A stretch of DNA of 5,732 bases from Candidatus Peregrinibacteria bacterium (GTDB taxonomy: Bacteria > Patescibacteriota > Gracilibacteria > UBA1369 > UBA12463), in contig JACRIA010000055.1 of the NCBI GenBank assembly GCA_016215735.1, positions 1 through 5,732 on the forward strand, read 5' to 3'. The notes beneath the pieces were generated by a model. That model had not been told where the DNA came from. It saw only the letters and a program-made list of their open reading frames with translations, and ran no database searches. A program made the position numbers and the translations under genes. This document shows positions 4,964-5,732 of the stretch, in pieces (within the stretch, counting starts at the first letter, position 1; the number at the start of each line of letters is the position of its first letter).

Positions 4964-5732
4964 ATGGATATGAATAAAACGAGAAATTGGATTTTTGTAA
5001 ATAGAGAACCGGTCCCTCTTGTGCTATCATTGGCATCAATGTCGATAGAATCAAAACTATTAGCGTCTTTAGCGTGGGATATTTTAATCGGCGAGGAAAA
5101 AGAAGTAATTAGCCCTGAAGTGCTTGTGAAACATTTTCAGGAAAGCTGTTCCCACGATAAAACGCTCGCGATAGGAATGGAATATGAACGTTCCGGTATT
5201 TACACAGACATTCTTAAGCCTGTTTCATACAAAGGAAGCTGGGGCAGGAAAGGCTATCTGGATATTTTGAAGCGCCTTAATGAGGAACTTGGCTGGGAAA
5301 TTGTCTGGCAGGAAAATGGAAATATATATGAACTCCGCCGCAGCGGCACGCGAATCACGCTTGAAGCTGACGGAAGGCTGGAAATGTGCAGCAAACCGCG
5401 AACAAGCCTTCATGATCTCGCTCACGAATTTAGATTTTACAATCATGAAATCACCGAGGTTTCAAAAATTTTTGGAATAGCGCATCTTGGAATCGGGCTC
5501 TCGCCTTTTCATAAAAGCGATGAAGTTTCTTATTGCCCAAAAGCCCGCTATTCAATATTAAAAAGGTTTTATAAAAATTCTGCGGCGCTATGCGACTGGT
5601 TAAAAATCACAAACGGCATCCATATAAATTTTGATTATACTTCAGAGCAAGACGCAATCAGAAAATCGCAGTTAATGTGGAGGGTAAGTTCAATTTTGGC
5701 CGCGATGTTCGCTTTCAGCCCCATACAAAATA
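4964..5732 (+). CDS. glutamate-cysteine ligase (GCS2/plant-type GshA-EgtA) family protein, divergent; 3' end outside the window
   Basis: The frame is open to the right edge, giving 256 residues. Family features in order are LAIGMEYERSGIY (68-80), a YLDILKRLNEELGW helix (98-111), ITLEADGRLEM (131-141), TSLHDLAHEF (147-156), LGIGLSPF (175-182), CPKARYSILKRFY (191-203), ITNGIHINFDYTSEQDAIRK (215-234) and a segment ending AAMFAFSPIQN. These correspond to the GCS2 core that joins glutamate to cysteine using ATP. Two hallmark stretches differ: the usual LEPGGQ is LEADGR (133-138), and TCxxQVN is TNGIHIN (216-222). The true product may therefore be another gamma-glutamyl or carboxylate-amine bond. 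The N-terminal 25 residues include VNREPVP from the REP-like repeat and do not resemble the family; ATG 5039 (M26) is a possible alternative start. Family call good, substrate uncertain. Confidence 0.8.
   Translation, partial: MDMNKTRNWIFVNREPVPLVLSLASMSIESKLLASLAWDILIGEEKEVISPEVLVKHFQESCSHDKTLAIGMEYERSGIYTDILKPVSYKGSWGRKGYLDILKRLNEELGWEIVWQENGNIYELRRSGTRITLEADGRLEMCSKPRTSLHDLAHEFRFYNHEITEVSKIFGIAHLGIGLSPFHKSDEVSYCPKARYSILKRFYKNSAALCDWLKITNGIHINFDYTSEQDAIRKSQLMWRVSSILAAMFAFSPIQN
5000..5018 (+). repeat. REP-like 19-bp dispersed repeat, copy 2
   Basis: This is an exact second copy of the 19 bases at 305-323 (aatagagaaccggtccctc). The identity ends at the same base on the 3' side, where ctcGG becomes ctcTT. 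On the 5' side one mismatch (gtC versus gtA) precedes it, with gt again shared. It lies within codons 13-19 of the ligase ORF and is read in the same frame as in the transposase, giving NREPVP in both. Confidence 0.65.

Noticed and set aside
2..5732. Alternative genetic code with TGA as glycine
   Set aside because: TGA ends the PEGA and peptidase genes at sensible family lengths, and no conserved protein here has an in-frame TGA.

Overview
The window is a moderately AT-rich bacterial stretch with every recognised gene on the + strand. It suggests a member of the Candidate Phyla Radiation (Patescibacteria, Parcubacteria-like). The grounds are weak or absent Shine-Dalgarno sequences before most genes, an inner-membrane PEGA plus beta-propeller protein, a RAYT-type transposase, and low-complexity Gly/Ala/Ser inserts in otherwise conserved housekeeping proteins. 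Two genes end in TGA (1999-2001 and 3170-3172), so the genetic code is the standard bacterial one and not a TGA-recoded one. The taxonomic placement is inference.

Layout. (1) Bases 2-328 hold the 3' end of a REP-associated tyrosine transposase (RAYT) gene. Its last 29 bases overlap the start of yraN. (2) 300-761 is yraN, an endonuclease-fold UPF0102 protein with a tandem heptad insert. It overlaps by 11 bases the next gene (751-2001), a membrane-anchored PEGA/beta-propeller protein. (3) 2002-2192 is a regulatory gap with a weak terminator-like hairpin, a good -10 box and a perfect 11-bp inverted repeat at the predicted transcription start. (4) 2193-2570 and 2570-3172 encode an XRE-type repressor and an ImmA/IrrE-type zinc metallopeptidase, joined by a TAATG overlap. 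(5) 3261-4892 is yifB (comM), an AAA+ helicase-like protein of the Mg-chelatase family. (6) 4893-4963 holds a 22-bp tandem duplication and the best ribosome binding site in the window. (7) From 4964 off the end runs a divergent glutamate-cysteine-ligase (GCS2) family gene.

How the parts may work together. In many bacteria yraN sits directly beside yifB/comM, often with dprA. Here the pair is split by the PEGA gene and by a repressor-protease module with its own promoter and palindromic operator. The most interesting reading is a protease-controlled switch: the peptidase inactivates the XRE repressor and relieves repression of its own operon, possibly including the recombination factor YifB downstream. 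A second theme is mobile or repetitive DNA. An identical 19-bp partly palindromic sequence lies at the transposase/yraN junction and at the start of the ligase gene, read in the same frame (VNREPVP) in both. GC-rich Gly/Ala/Ser inserts have expanded loops of YraN and YifB.
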